A stretch of 64,000 nucleotides of DNA, taken from positions 228,654 to 292,653 of the forward strand of contig CACYHQ010000001.1 of NCBI GenBank assembly GCA_902774245.1, written 5' to 3'. Each line of letters opens with the position of its first letter. Position 1 is the stretch's first letter. This document shows, piece by piece, positions 18,052-26,676 of the stretch. The notes beneath the pieces are model-generated. The model was given only the letters and a program-made list of their open reading frames with translations. It made no database searches and was not told where the DNA came from. This DNA is from an uncultured bacterium (GTDB lineage Bacteria > Verrucomicrobiota > Lentisphaeria > Victivallales > UBA1829). The position numbers and the translations under genes were made by a program.

Positions 18052-18462
18052 ATGGAAAACATACAGGAAGCTTTTCTGGGGAGCTTATTCTGGGACTGCA
18101 TCACGATCGGGATCCTTTTCTTCATCGACAGACAGCAGCACAAAGAGGTTCACCGGTATCTGCCGCCGTTTTTGATCCTGTGCATCCTGCATGCGGCGCT
18201 GATGATCCTGATGAGCTGTTTCCCGTATTTTCCCAGCAAGGAGATAACGGACACCGTATTCGGCATTCTGATTTATGTCGCGATATACGCCCCTTTCGCT
18301 TTTCTGCTGTTTTTCTGGGTCTACACATTTATGCTGATAAAAAACAATCACATGAATCTGTTTTTGTGTATCATCGTCTTCGTTTTCGACATAAACGCTT
18401 TCATCCTATGCGTTTACGCGATCTTTATTCACGACTTTGCGTTTTTGGGTAAGGGTCCCTGA
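18052..18462 (+). CDS. Small four-helix membrane protein, unknown
   Basis: This 136-residue protein is almost entirely membrane-embedded: hydrophobic stretches at about residues 9-24, 37-58, 68-98 and 103-127, with short polar loops (DRQQHKEVHR, FPSKEITD, KNNHMN). No family is recognised. GGAGG (18041-18045) lies 6 nt before the ATG. It is co-oriented with the preceding membrane protein and probably co-transcribed. Its 3' end converges on the PP2C gene with only a 6-bp palindrome and no T-run between. Confidence 0.75.
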   Translation: MENIQEAFLGSLFWDCITIGILFFIDRQQHKEVHRYLPPFLILCILHAALMILMSCFPYFPSKEITDTVFGILIYVAIYAPFAFLLFFWVYTFMLIKNNHMNLFLCIIVFVFDINAFILCVYAIFIHDFAFLGKGP

Positions 18463-18477
18463 CCGTTTAAGGTCAGC

Positions 18478-19302
18478 TTACGCCTGGTAGTAGCAGGCAA
18501 CGGTGACGTTGTCGTAGCCGCCGCGTTTCAGGGCGATGGCGATCAGCTCGCGCACGGCTTCCTGCGCGGAATGAATGCGGTTCATGACCTCGCGGATCTC
18601 CGGGTCGGAGGCGTGGCACATCAGGCCGTCGGAACACACGATGAACTTGTCGCCGTGCTTGCGGTCGAAGATATGGACCTCCGGGTCCAGGCGGCGCTGC
18701 TGTCCGATCGACTTGTAGATCACGTGCGACATCGGGTGGATCTTTGCATCTGCCTCCGTCATAGTGCCCTCGCGGACCCATTTCTGCACGAGCGAATGAT
18801 CCGCGGTGAGGAGTTCGATCCCGCCGTCGCGGAACCGGTACACGCGGCTGTCGCCGGCATGCGCGACCACGATCTGGTCCTGAAGCAGCGCGGCGGCGGC
18901 GACGGTCGTGCCCATGGGCGCGGAGAGCGTGCCCTGGTCGGCGTTGATGCCGTACACGGTCCGGTTGATGTCCTCCAGCGCGTCCCGGAAGAACTCGGCG
19001 GTCGCGTCCGCGCGCGGCATCAGCCTCGCGGTGAAGCGTTTCCAGTGCGCCAGCAGGCTTTTCGCCGTGAACTGGCTGGCGAGGTCGCCGCCGCTGTTCC
19101 CGCCCACGCCGTCCGCCACGAAGAGCAGCGCGCAGCCGTTTCCGGGGTCGGCATACGTGCCGAAACTGTCCTCGTTGTGTTCGCGCTGGAATCCCGGATG
19201 GGAGTCGCCTGCGACGCTCGACGCGGAGGCAGGGAAAAGCTCGATGACCTGCGTCCTGGATGGCGAATCCAGGATCGTTCCGTCCTGTTTGGGGGTTGAC
19301 AT
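18478..19302 (-). CDS. PP2C-family serine/threonine protein phosphatase
   Basis: This 274-residue cytoplasmic phosphatase has all PP2C motifs in order: HNEDSFG (metal Asp about 45), FVADGVGGNSGGDLAS (Asp64-Gly65), PMGTTVAAA, VAHAGDSRVYRF, TADHSLVQ, CSDGLMCH and GGYDNVTVACYY. It removes phosphate from Ser/Thr with Mn/Mg and is the usual partner of Hanks-type kinases; no such kinase lies in this window. Length fits the stand-alone bacterial Stp type. It is the last gene of the minus-strand run starting near 26.4 kb, 87 nt after the flippase-like gene. Confidence 0.94.
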   Translation of the reverse strand: MSTPKQDGTILDSPSRTQVIELFPASASSVAGDSHPGFQREHNEDSFGTYADPGNGCALLFVADGVGGNSGGDLASQFTAKSLLAHWKRFTARLMPRADATAEFFRDALEDINRTVYGINADQGTLSAPMGTTVAAAALLQDQIVVAHAGDSRVYRFRDGGIELLTADHSLVQKWVREGTMTEADAKIHPMSHVIYKSIGQQRRLDPEVHIFDRKHGDKFIVCSDGLMCHASDPEIREVMNRIHSAQEAVRELIAIALKRGGYDNVTVACYYQA

Positions 19303-19389
19303 GTCGGTTCTGCGGTTGGAGGTTGGTTGAAAAATATCGTTTCTAATGTATCACGTTTTCAGGGAAAAGCAAGTCGTTTTCGGTCGAAA

Positions 19390-20484
19390 TCACGCCTTCG
19401 GGACACGTTTTCCGCGGTCGAAGACGAAGAAGACCGAACAGGACAGCGCCACGAGCAGCGTCACCATCGTGACCAGGATCGGGATCACGCCGCTCTCCGT
19501 GTCGGTGAACCCCATCGCGGTCATCATCTCGGCACAGGCGATGTCGCGCGTGCCGGTGCCGCCGAAGGAGCCCGGGATCGCCGCTATCGTCTGGCTCACG
19601 TTCGAGATCATGAGGCACGGCAGGAAATCGCGGTGCGGCGCCCCCTCGAACCCGTTCGCGATCACCCACACGGGCAGGCTGAGCACGGGGAAGAAAACCA
19701 GCGTGGTGGCGGCGATCCAGCCGAGCAGGAGTTTCCAGCGGCGGCGGTACAGCGCCACGGCGTCCGCGGCGCGCCGGAACGTGTCTTTCGTGATGCGGTC
19801 GGCGATATCGAGGAAGAACTTGAAGAATTTCACCTTGTACAGCAGGTCGCTGAAGAAGACGAAGATGACCACGCACAGCAGCGCGCCGCAAATGGCGCAC
19901 ATCACCATCAGGCCGTGCCGCTGGCCGTCCGGGAACCGCGCGATCGTGTCATGGCAGATCAGGCACGTCCCGAGCAAAGCGATCAGCAGCGCGCCGAGTC
20001 CGCACAGACGGTCCACGAAGATGGAGAACACCACATTGAATTTGCCGCCCGGGGGCGTCCGCGTGGCGAGGATGCCCGCTTTCACCACGTCGCCGCCGAC
20101 CGAACCGCCCGGCAGGAACTGCGAGAAGAACATCCCCTGCATCTGGAGGCTGAACGCCTCGCGGAAAGAGCATTTCACGCCCGCGGCGCGCAGGAGCGTG
20201 AACCAGCGGACGCCGGTCAGGGAGAGCTGGGTGCAGATGGCGAAGAACGCGGCGACGATGCACCACGGCTTCACGAGCTTGAAATCCGCCCACTTGATGT
20301 CGCGCGTGCAGACGATGTACGTAAGGATGCCTGCGGAAACGCCGAATTTGATGATGAATTTCAGCGTCTTTTTCCAGGCGGGTTCCGGCTTCTTTTCCTC
20401 CGCGCCGGGCATGACGGTTTCGGCGGCGTTTTCCGACGCGACCGTGTTTTCGTTCCGAGTATCCTGAGGCAATGATTCGTTCAT
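19390..20484 (-). CDS. Lysylphosphatidylglycerol-synthase-type/UPF0104 membrane protein
   Basis: This 364-residue membrane protein has an acidic N-terminal tail of about 35 residues followed by about eight hydrophobic segments. Signature stretches of the LPG-synthase TM/UPF0104 family are visible: SLTGVRWFTLLRAAG, QMQGMFFSQFLPGGSVGGDVVKAG, FSIFVDRLCGLGALL and, near the C-terminus, IPGSFGGTGTRDIACAE. The family handles lipid flipping or lipid modification without carrying the aminoacyl transferase domain; the substrate here is unknown. The start is the ATG that overlaps the trmL stop (ATGA, 20481-20484); an upstream reading-frame extension is only the shadow of trmL. Confidence 0.88.
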   Translation of the reverse strand: MNESLPQDTRNENTVASENAAETVMPGAEEKKPEPAWKKTLKFIIKFGVSAGILTYIVCTRDIKWADFKLVKPWCIVAAFFAICTQLSLTGVRWFTLLRAAGVKCSFREAFSLQMQGMFFSQFLPGGSVGGDVVKAGILATRTPPGGKFNVVFSIFVDRLCGLGALLIALLGTCLICHDTIARFPDGQRHGLMVMCAICGALLCVVIFVFFSDLLYKVKFFKFFLDIADRITKDTFRRAADAVALYRRRWKLLLGWIAATTLVFFPVLSLPVWVIANGFEGAPHRDFLPCLMISNVSQTIAAIPGSFGGTGTRDIACAEMMTAMGFTDTESGVIPILVTMVTLLVALSCSVFFVFDRGKRVPKA

Positions 20485-20966
20485 GACAGTTTTCCTGTTC
20501 CCGGCAGGAGCCGGCGCAGTCCCTCGTACACGGCGATCGCGGTCGAGTTGGCCAGATTCAGGCTCCGGTTGAAATTCCCCGGCATGGGGATGGTATAAAA
20601 TTGAGGCGCATACGTGTCGTGCAAATACAGCGGCAGCCCCTTGCTCTCGCTGCCGAACACCAGGAACGAGCCGCGTTCGAACGGGCAATCCCAGTAGCAC
20701 TGTTTCGCCTTGGTCGAGAAGAAATACACCGGCGCTCCGGCGGCGGTCTTCAGCACGGATTCGAAATCCTCGTGGATGATACAGTCCACATGCCGCCAGT
20801 AGTCCATCCCGGCGCGTTTCAGGTGCGCGTCGTCGAACGAAAACGAGATGGGTTTCACCAGGTGCAGGCGGCATTCCGTACAGCAGGCGATACGTCCGAT
20901 GTTCCCGGTGTTCTGGGGAATCTCGGGCGCGTGCAGGACGATATGAAACAGAGGATCGGAGGGCAT
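20481..20966 (-). CDS. trmL: tRNA (cytidine/uridine-34-2'-O)-methyltransferase TrmL
   Basis: This 161-residue SPOUT methyltransferase modifies the wobble ribose of tRNA-Leu isoacceptors. The family pattern is visible: HIVLHAPEIPQNTGNIGRIACC at the N-terminus, HLVKPISFSFDDAHLKRAGMDYW, FLVFGSESKGLP and the C-terminal knot IPMPGNFNRSLNLANSTAIAVYE. The start at 20966 (MPSDPLFH) was chosen because homology begins there; the in-frame extension upstream overlaps the Sel1 gene and is arginine-rich shadow. The stop overlaps the next gene's start by 4 nt. Confidence 0.95.
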   Translation of the reverse strand: MPSDPLFHIVLHAPEIPQNTGNIGRIACCTECRLHLVKPISFSFDDAHLKRAGMDYWRHVDCIIHEDFESVLKTAAGAPVYFFSTKAKQCYWDCPFERGSFLVFGSESKGLPLYLHDTYAPQFYTIPMPGNFNRSLNLANSTAIAVYEGLRRLLPGTGKLS

Positions 20967-20989
20967 AGGGGGAAATCTTATCCAGAAAG

Positions 20990-22270
20990 TTAGTTGTTCA
21001 AACGCTGCCGCGCCTCCACGTCGCCGTTCCGCGCGGCCTCGCGGTACAGCGCCAGCGCCTTTTCCAGATCGACGTCGCATCCGGTGCCGTTCTCATAGCA
21101 CACGGCGAGCTGGCGCTGGGCTGCGGCGCTGCCTTTGGACGCGGCACGGTTGAACCAGAAGAACGCGGCCTTGTCGTCCTTCGCGATCGGACCGTCCTTT
21201 TGCAGGAAGAGCATGCCGAGTTCGTACTGGCAGGCCGGGTGTTCGAGCTGGGCGCCGCGTGAGAAGAGTTCGGCGGCGAGTTCGGGAATTTTTTCCGTGC
21301 CGATGCCGTGGAGATTCCACGTGCCGAGACGGTACAGCGCTTCGGGGCAGTCCTCGGCGGCGGACTTCTTGATCCAGACGAGCGCTTCGTCCGTGCCTTT
21401 TCCCTCGACCTCGCCCGCGGCGATCATGTCGCCGTATTTGAGCATGGCGGACGGCAGTCCGGCCTTCGCGGCGCGTTCGTAGCACGAGACGGCCTTCTTC
21501 GGGTCGGCCTTCACGTTGATGCCGAACTCGTAGCAGTAGCCCATCCGGGACAGCGCCTCCAGGTTGCCTTTCGAAACAGCCTTTTCCAGCGCCTCGATCA
21601 TCTTCCTGCCGTCGGGCACGGTGCCAAGGCCGGAGAAATAACAGTCGGCGAGCACACGCCATGCGCGCGGGGGAGCGTCCGGGTCCTTCACGACCTTCGA
21701 CACCAGCTCGAACGCCTTTTCCGCGTCCTTCGCGGACACGTCGGATGGCCGGGCGATCAGGATGGCGGCCAGCTCGACCTGGGCGGGCACATACCCCCGG
21801 TCGGCAAGCGACTGGATCATTTTGCGTCCCTTTTCCGGGTCGCGGGCGGGGATGTCGGAGTCCTTGAACTTGCTGTGTTCCTCGACGCTGCGGAATTCCA
21901 CGCCGTTCAGGAGGACCATGGCGTACTGATATTCGGCGGGCTCGCACTTCTTCTCGGCGGCCTTGCGGTAGCACTCGGCGGCGGCGACGGGATCGCGGTC
22001 CACGCCATGCCCGTTTTCCAGGCAGTACCCGTAGTTGTACATCGCCTCGGGGATCTCGTCGGACGCCTTGCGGAACCAGTGCGCCGCGAGCACGGGATTC
22101 GCCTTGCGCGTCTCCGTGCCGTAGAAATACTCGTTGCCGAGCGCGAACTCGGATTTCGGATCGCCGAGCAGGGCTTTTTCGCGGAGCTCGTCCTCGGCGG
22201 CGGACATGCGGGGACAAAAAACGGCGGCGCACCCGATCAGGAGCAAACAGACTGTGTTGCGTCCAACCAT
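20990..22270 (-). CDS. Secreted Sel1-repeat protein
   Basis: The predicted 426-residue protein starts with a signal peptide (MVGRNTVCLLLIGCAAVFCPRMSA, cut here at the signal end). The rest is an array of about ten Sel1 repeats of 36 residues: KSEFALGNEYFYG, VLAAHWFRKASDE, MYNYGYCLENGHGV, AAECYRKAAEKK, and so on to ALYREAARNGDVEARQ. Sel1 arrays form alpha-solenoids that scaffold protein complexes, often in the periplasm. I chose ATG 22270 because it gives a signal peptide and clears secA by 19 nt; a longer frame starts at 22366 within secA. It lies between secA and trmL in one minus-strand run. Confidence 0.88.
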   Translation of the reverse strand: MVGRNTVCLLLIGCAAVFCPRMSAAEDELREKALLGDPKSEFALGNEYFYGTETRKANPVLAAHWFRKASDEIPEAMYNYGYCLENGHGVDRDPVAAAECYRKAAEKKCEPAEYQYAMVLLNGVEFRSVEEHSKFKDSDIPARDPEKGRKMIQSLADRGYVPAQVELAAILIARPSDVSAKDAEKAFELVSKVVKDPDAPPRAWRVLADCYFSGLGTVPDGRKMIEALEKAVSKGNLEALSRMGYCYEFGINVKADPKKAVSCYERAAKAGLPSAMLKYGDMIAAGEVEGKGTDEALVWIKKSAAEDCPEALYRLGTWNLHGIGTEKIPELAAELFSRGAQLEHPACQYELGMLFLQKDGPIAKDDKAAFFWFNRAASKGSAAAQRQLAVCYENGTGCDVDLEKALALYREAARNGDVEARQRLNN

Positions 22271-22289
22271 GATGCACCGCCCGATGCGG

Positions 22290-25200
22290 TCACTTACCGC
22301 AGCATTTTTTGAACTTCTTGCCGGATCCGCAGGGACACGGATCGTTCGGGCCGACCTTCTCGTCATCGCGCTGGAACGGCACGCCGGGTTCGGGGGAACG
22401 CGGCGTCACGGATTCCGGTTCGGAATCGGCGGCCTGCGGCGCGGGCGCGGCGTCGGCCTGAGCCGGAGCCTCGGCGGAAGCCGTCGTGGAGCCGAGCTGA
22501 TCGACGGTCTGGTGGCTGAGGATATACTGACGCGCGGCCGGCACGAACCGCTCGAACGCCGCCAGGCTGGTGGCGGAACGGAAGATCTTGCCGATGATCT
22601 GCTGGTCGATGTCGTTCATGAGCTGTTCGAACAGACGGAACGCCTCGCGTTTGTACTCGACCAGCGGGTCCTTCTGCGCATAGGCGCGGAGGCCGATGCT
22701 GCCGCGGAGCTCGTCCATGCTGCGCAGGTGGTCCTGCCAGCGGTTGTCGATGGCGTCGAGCACGATCTGGCGTTCGAGCCACTTCAGTGCGACCGGGTCC
22801 TCGAGGGAGACCTTCAAATCGTACATATCGTGCACCTTCTTCAGGATGCGATCGACCATCTGTTCGGCGGCGTTCTCGGCGGTCAGGTCCACGTCCAGGT
22901 CCTGTTCGAAGAACCCGAACGGGAACGAGTAGTTCAGCCAGGCCAGGAGCAGGTCGCGGTTGTAGGTGATCTTGGAGTCGCCCGTGGCAGCCGCGAACGC
23001 CTCGTCCACATGGCGGCCGACCTCGATCTCGATGATGTCGAAGATCGCCTGGCGGCTGTCCTCGTTGAACAGCGTGTCGTGGCGGAATCCGTAGATGACC
23101 TCGCGCTGCTTGTTCATCACGTCGTCATATTCGAGCGTGCGCTTGCGGATGGAGAAATGGTGCTGCTCCACGCGGCGCTGGGCGGTCTCGATGGAACGGC
23201 TCAGGAGCGGATGCTGAAGTTCCTCGCCCTCCTCCATGCCGAACTTCTCCATGATCGTCACGATGCGGTCGGAACCGAACAGGCGCATCAGGTTGTCTTC
23301 CAGCGACACATAGAAATGCGACATGCCGGGGTCGCCCTGGCGTCCGCAGCGTCCGCGCAGCTGGCGGTCGATGCGGCGGGAGTCGTGGCGCGAACTGCCG
23401 AGGACCAGCAGGCCGCCCAGCTCTTCCACGCCGGGTTCGAGCTTGATGTCGGTGCCGCGTCCGGCCATGTTGGTGGCGACCGTCACGGCGCCGCGGCGTC
23501 CGGCGAGCGCCACGATCTCGGATTCGCGGGCGTGGTTCTTCGCGTTCAGAACGTTGTGCGGGATGTTCTTCATGAGGAGCATGCGGCTGACCAGCTCGGA
23601 GTCCTCGACGGAGATGGTGCCGAGCAGGACGGGCTGTCCGCGCTTGTGCGCCGCCTCGGTCTCCGCCACGATCGCGCGGAATTTCTCGCGCTTGGTCTTG
23701 AACACCGTGTCGTTCACGTCCTTGCGGATGCACGGGCGGTTCGTGGGGATCACGACCACGTCGAGCTTGTAGATCTGATGGAACTCGTTGGCCTCGGTCT
23801 CGGCCGTACCGGTCATGCCGGCGAGCTTCTTGTACATGCGGAAATAGTTCTGGATGGTGATCGTGGCGAGCGTCTGCGTCTCGCTCTCGATCTTCACGTT
23901 TTCCTTCGCCTCGAGCGCCTGGTGCAGGCCGTCGCTGAAACGGCGGCCCGGCAGGATGCGTCCGGTGTGCTCGTCCACGATCAGGACCTTGCCCTCCATG
24001 ACGACGTAGTCCACGTCCTTCTCGAAGAGGCAGTAGGCGCGCAGGAGCTGGGAGATGTTCTGGAGGCGTTCGCTCTTCTCGGCGAAAGCTTCCTGGAACG
24101 CCCGGTGGCGCTGAAGCTTGGTATTGTAGTCCGTCTTCGGATCGTTGTCGATGTCGTGCAGGGAGTTGAGCAGGTCCGGCAGCACGAACGCGTCGGGATC
24201 GTTCGGGGAGATCGTGTTGCGGCCGCGTTCCGTGAGGTCGGCCTCGTGCTGTTTCTCGTCCATGGAGAAGTACAGGTCCTCCTGCACTTCCTGGAGCATG
24301 CCGCGGTTCTGGTCGCTGCGGACGAACGACTCGTAGCGTTCCAGCTTCTTGAGGATGTCGGCGTCCTCGAGGATGCGGGCAAGCATCTTGTGGCGGGGCA
24401 TGCCGAACTTGACCTGAAGGAGCTTGCGGATCGCGTCGTCGAACTCCTCGTCCGTCGCCTTTCCCTCGTCGCGGCGGTCGATCACGTCCTTCGCCTCCTT
24501 GAGCAGGCGGTCGCACAGCGATTCCTGCTTGCGGTACAGCGCGGCCACGAACGGCTGGAGCTTGTCGAACTGGTGCGTGGAGACGTTCACGGGACCGGAG
24601 ATGATAAGCGGCGTGCGCGCCTCGTCGATGAGGATGGAGTCGACTTCGTCGACGATCACATAGTAGTAATCGCGCTGGACGAGCTGTTCCTTGCTGGTCG
24701 CCATGCCCATGTCGCGGAGGTAGTCGAACCCGAACTCGCTGTTCGTGCCGTAGGTGATGTCGCAGGCGTACTGCTCCTTGCGCTGGCCGGAGTGCATGGA
24801 GTTCTGGATGCAGCCGACCGTGAGGCCGAGGAATTCGAACACGCGGCCGACCCACTGGGAGTCGCGGCGCGCCAGGTAGTCGTTCACGGTGACGAGCTGG
24901 CAGTTGTGGCCGGAAAGCGCGTTCAGGTAGAGCGGCATGGTGGCGACGAGCGTCTTGCCTTCGCCGGTCGCCATTTCCGCGATCTTGCCCTGATGGAGCA
25001 CGATGCCGCCGATGATCTGCACGTCGAACGGGATCATGTCCCACACGAGTTCGTGGCCGCAGACTTCGTAGGTGCGCCCGACCATGCGGCGGCAGGCGTT
25101 CTTCACGACGGCGAACGCCTCGCACATCATGGAGTCGAGCGATTCGCCTTTGGCGTAGCGGTCCTTGAACTCCTGCGTTTTGGCTTTCAGCTGCTCGTCG

Positions 25201-25316
25201 GTGAGCGACTGGTACGATTCCTCCAGGGCGTTGATTCTCGCCACCAGGGGACGCAGCCGTTTCACGTCGCGTTCCGATTTGCTGCCGAATATCTTCTTAA
25301 CGATCGTTGCAAACAT
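22290..25316 (-). CDS. secA: Preprotein translocase ATPase SecA
   Basis: This 1008-residue motor drives secretory proteins through SecYEG. Seen: MATGEGKTLVA (Walker A), VNDYLARRD, TYGTNSEFGFDYLRD, VDEVDSILIDEARTPLIISG (Walker B and the SecA hallmark), AGMTGTAETE, TNMAGRGTDIKLEPGV and RQLRGRCGRQGD. The extreme C-terminus has the zinc SEC-C motif CPCGSGKKFKKCC that binds SecB or ribosomes. The length is slightly above E. coli SecA, with extra residues in the region after Walker B (about 230-420). It sits 106 nt after pyrE and 19 nt before the Sel1 gene. Confidence 0.98.
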   Translation of the reverse strand: MFATIVKKIFGSKSERDVKRLRPLVARINALEESYQSLTDEQLKAKTQEFKDRYAKGESLDSMMCEAFAVVKNACRRMVGRTYEVCGHELVWDMIPFDVQIIGGIVLHQGKIAEMATGEGKTLVATMPLYLNALSGHNCQLVTVNDYLARRDSQWVGRVFEFLGLTVGCIQNSMHSGQRKEQYACDITYGTNSEFGFDYLRDMGMATSKEQLVQRDYYYVIVDEVDSILIDEARTPLIISGPVNVSTHQFDKLQPFVAALYRKQESLCDRLLKEAKDVIDRRDEGKATDEEFDDAIRKLLQVKFGMPRHKMLARILEDADILKKLERYESFVRSDQNRGMLQEVQEDLYFSMDEKQHEADLTERGRNTISPNDPDAFVLPDLLNSLHDIDNDPKTDYNTKLQRHRAFQEAFAEKSERLQNISQLLRAYCLFEKDVDYVVMEGKVLIVDEHTGRILPGRRFSDGLHQALEAKENVKIESETQTLATITIQNYFRMYKKLAGMTGTAETEANEFHQIYKLDVVVIPTNRPCIRKDVNDTVFKTKREKFRAIVAETEAAHKRGQPVLLGTISVEDSELVSRMLLMKNIPHNVLNAKNHARESEIVALAGRRGAVTVATNMAGRGTDIKLEPGVEELGGLLVLGSSRHDSRRIDRQLRGRCGRQGDPGMSHFYVSLEDNLMRLFGSDRIVTIMEKFGMEEGEELQHPLLSRSIETAQRRVEQHHFSIRKRTLEYDDVMNKQREVIYGFRHDTLFNEDSRQAIFDIIEIEVGRHVDEAFAAATGDSKITYNRDLLLAWLNYSFPFGFFEQDLDVDLTAENAAEQMVDRILKKVHDMYDLKVSLEDPVALKWLERQIVLDAIDNRWQDHLRSMDELRGSIGLRAYAQKDPLVEYKREAFRLFEQLMNDIDQQIIGKIFRSATSLAAFERFVPAARQYILSHQTVDQLGSTTASAEAPAQADAAPAPQAADSEPESVTPRSPEPGVPFQRDDEKVGPNDPCPCGSGKKFKKCCGK

Positions 25317-25422
25317 GGATAATCTTGGTCTTTCTGTGGTTCATCCGGCCGGCCGCCGCCTCGAAACGGGAAAAAGATTCCCTCTCCTTCGGAACAGCGG
25401 AGCGGAACGGATCGATTCGGAT

Positions 25423-26001
25423 TCAGGATTTGCTGCCGGGGACGTCGATGGGCTGTCCGGCGCGGCACATGGGGCATTCCTCCGCCGTGTAGGTCGGCAG
25501 GGAGAGCTTCAGCAGACTGAAGAACGGGATGCCGCCGAACGACACTTTCCCGCCGCTGCGGTCCGTGATGACCGCGACCGCGACCGGATCGGCGCCGTGC
25601 GCGCGGACCAGGTCGATCGTCTGCTGGACACGGCCGCCCTCGGTCACGACGTCCTCCGCCACGATGACCTTCTCGCCAGGCTTCAGCTGGAAGCCGCGCT
25701 TCAGGACAAGCTGGTCGTTGTCCTTGTCGGCGAAGATGGATTCGATGTGGAGGGCGCGGGCGATTTCCTGCCCGACGAAGAGGCCGCCGACCGCCGGCGA
25801 AATGACGGTTTCGGCTTCGATCCCGGCAGCTTTGATGCGGGCGGCGAGCTCCTTGCAGAGTTCCTCCCCGACCCACGGCTTCTTGAAGACGAGCGCGGCC
25901 TGGAAGAAACGGTTGCTGTGCTTCTTGCTGCGAAGCTGGAAATGTCCGGTCAGCAGTGCGCCGGCGGACTCGAATGCGGCGATGATTTCCTGGTCTGTCA
26001 T
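25423..26001 (-). CDS. pyrE: Orotate phosphoribosyltransferase
   Basis: This 192-residue enzyme makes orotidine monophosphate from orotate and PRPP in pyrimidine synthesis. The PRPP loop is VIVAEDVVTEGG (about residues 108-119). Other family stretches are GHFQLRSKKHSNRFFQAA (orotate/PRPP N-terminal region), SPAVGGLFVGQEIARAL and FADKDND. The C-terminus has an extra CPMCRAG pair of cysteines, a feature of some PyrE subfamilies. It lies 25 nt downstream of the zinc-ribbon gene start-side partner and upstream of secA, so pyrimidine and secretion genes share a transcript only by position. Confidence 0.95.
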   Translation of the reverse strand: MTDQEIIAAFESAGALLTGHFQLRSKKHSNRFFQAALVFKKPWVGEELCKELAARIKAAGIEAETVISPAVGGLFVGQEIARALHIESIFADKDNDQLVLKRGFQLKPGEKVIVAEDVVTEGGRVQQTIDLVRAHGADPVAVAVITDRSGGKVSFGGIPFFSLLKLSLPTYTAEECPMCRAGQPIDVPGSKS

Positions 26002-26026
26002 GATGCGATGTACCCTTTTTCGGTGA

Positions 26027-26419
26027 TTAACGGAAGGTGTCGGGGGAAGACGGCTGGATCCAGAGGTGGAAGTCGATGGACTTGCCGCCGACGTGGAGCG
26101 TGAGCATGGTGTTCAGGCGGGTGAGCAGCAGGGCGTAGGGGACCTTCACGCTGCCGCCGGGGACGTCGACGGAGACGCAGCAGTCGCCGAGGATGGGTTC
26201 GGCCTCGCGGACGACCTCGATCAGCTTCTGGAGCTTGCCGAACTTCGTGCGGAGTTCATGATCGAACACATAGGGCTTGTGGCACTTGGGGCACAGCACC
26301 TGGATATTGCTTTCGGAGCAGTCCTGCAGGCTGAACTGCACGACGCCGTCGCAGCCTTCTTCGGCGCAAATAAAATCGACCTTTGCCTGGCCGTTCTTAC
26401 TGGTTTTGTCTTCCGGCAT
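26027..26419 (-). CDS. Zinc-ribbon protein, unknown
   Basis: This 130-residue protein has cysteine pairs that fit a zinc ribbon: CAEEGC near residue 18 and CPKCHKPY near residue 43, with a further Cys (QDC) between. After the ribbon comes a helix (KFGKLQKLIEVVREAE) and a beta-rich tail (VSVDVPGGSVKVPYALLLTRL, HVGGKSIDFHLWIQ). There is no signal peptide. It is the first gene of the minus-strand run pyrE-secA-Sel1-trmL and starts after a readable promoter. Function unknown; conserved position would be the best clue. Confidence 0.75.
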   Translation of the reverse strand: MPEDKTSKNGQAKVDFICAEEGCDGVVQFSLQDCSESNIQVLCPKCHKPYVFDHELRTKFGKLQKLIEVVREAEPILGDCCVSVDVPGGSVKVPYALLLTRLNTMLTLHVGGKSIDFHLWIQPSSPDTFR

Positions 26420-26470
26420 TTTGGATTCCTTGCGGTTGATTCGTGTGGGGGATTGAAAATGTTATCTTAT

Positions 26471-26499
26471 AATATAGCACCTCTTTCCCGTTTATGAAA
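26471..26499 (-). promoter_or_regulatory. Promoter of the zinc-ribbon/pyrE/secA run
   Basis: On the minus strand: TTTCAT (26499-26494), 17 nt spacer, TATATT (26476-26471). The -10 sits about 50 nt upstream of the zinc-ribbon start, which is preceded by AAGGA. Confidence 0.6.
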
Positions 26500-26568
26500 G
26501 CTATTTTTTAGAAAAAGGCGCAAAAAACACCTGCAAAATGAAACAGCGCAGAAAAAACGAGATTCCCC

Positions 26569-26676
26569 GTGCCGGAGCGCAGCCCGGCACTACTCGACAC
26601 ACTTTGTGTGTGCCGGAGCGCAGCCCGGCACTACTCGACACACTTTGTGTGTGCCGGAGCGTAGCCCGGCACTACT
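26569..26676. repeat. Palindromic tandem array A (41-nt unit, 2.6 copies)
   Basis: Copies begin at 26569, 26610 and 26651; the third stops after the first hairpin. Each full unit has a 7-bp stem GTGCCGG / CCGGCAC around loop AGCGCAGC (AGCGTAGC in the third), then TACTCG, then a second stem ACACAC / GTGTGT around TTT that overlaps the next unit by GT. The minus-strand stop codon of the GH127 gene (26674-26672) falls in the conserved CACTACT tail of the third copy. The layout matches array B at 53363. There are no spacers, so it is not a CRISPR. The rest of the gap (26500-26568) holds nothing that I can name. Confidence 0.9.

Noticed and set aside
18457..18476. Terminator between the small membrane protein gene and the PP2C gene
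   Set aside because: CTGACC/GGTCAG forms a 6-bp hairpin but there is no T-run on either strand, and it overlaps the stop codon.
22134..25322. Plus-strand open frame of 1062 codons opposite secA
   Set aside because: It is antisense to the well-supported secA, is low-complexity (Val/Leu/His/Arg-rich) and exists because high third-position GC removes stops. It has no domain or ribosome site.
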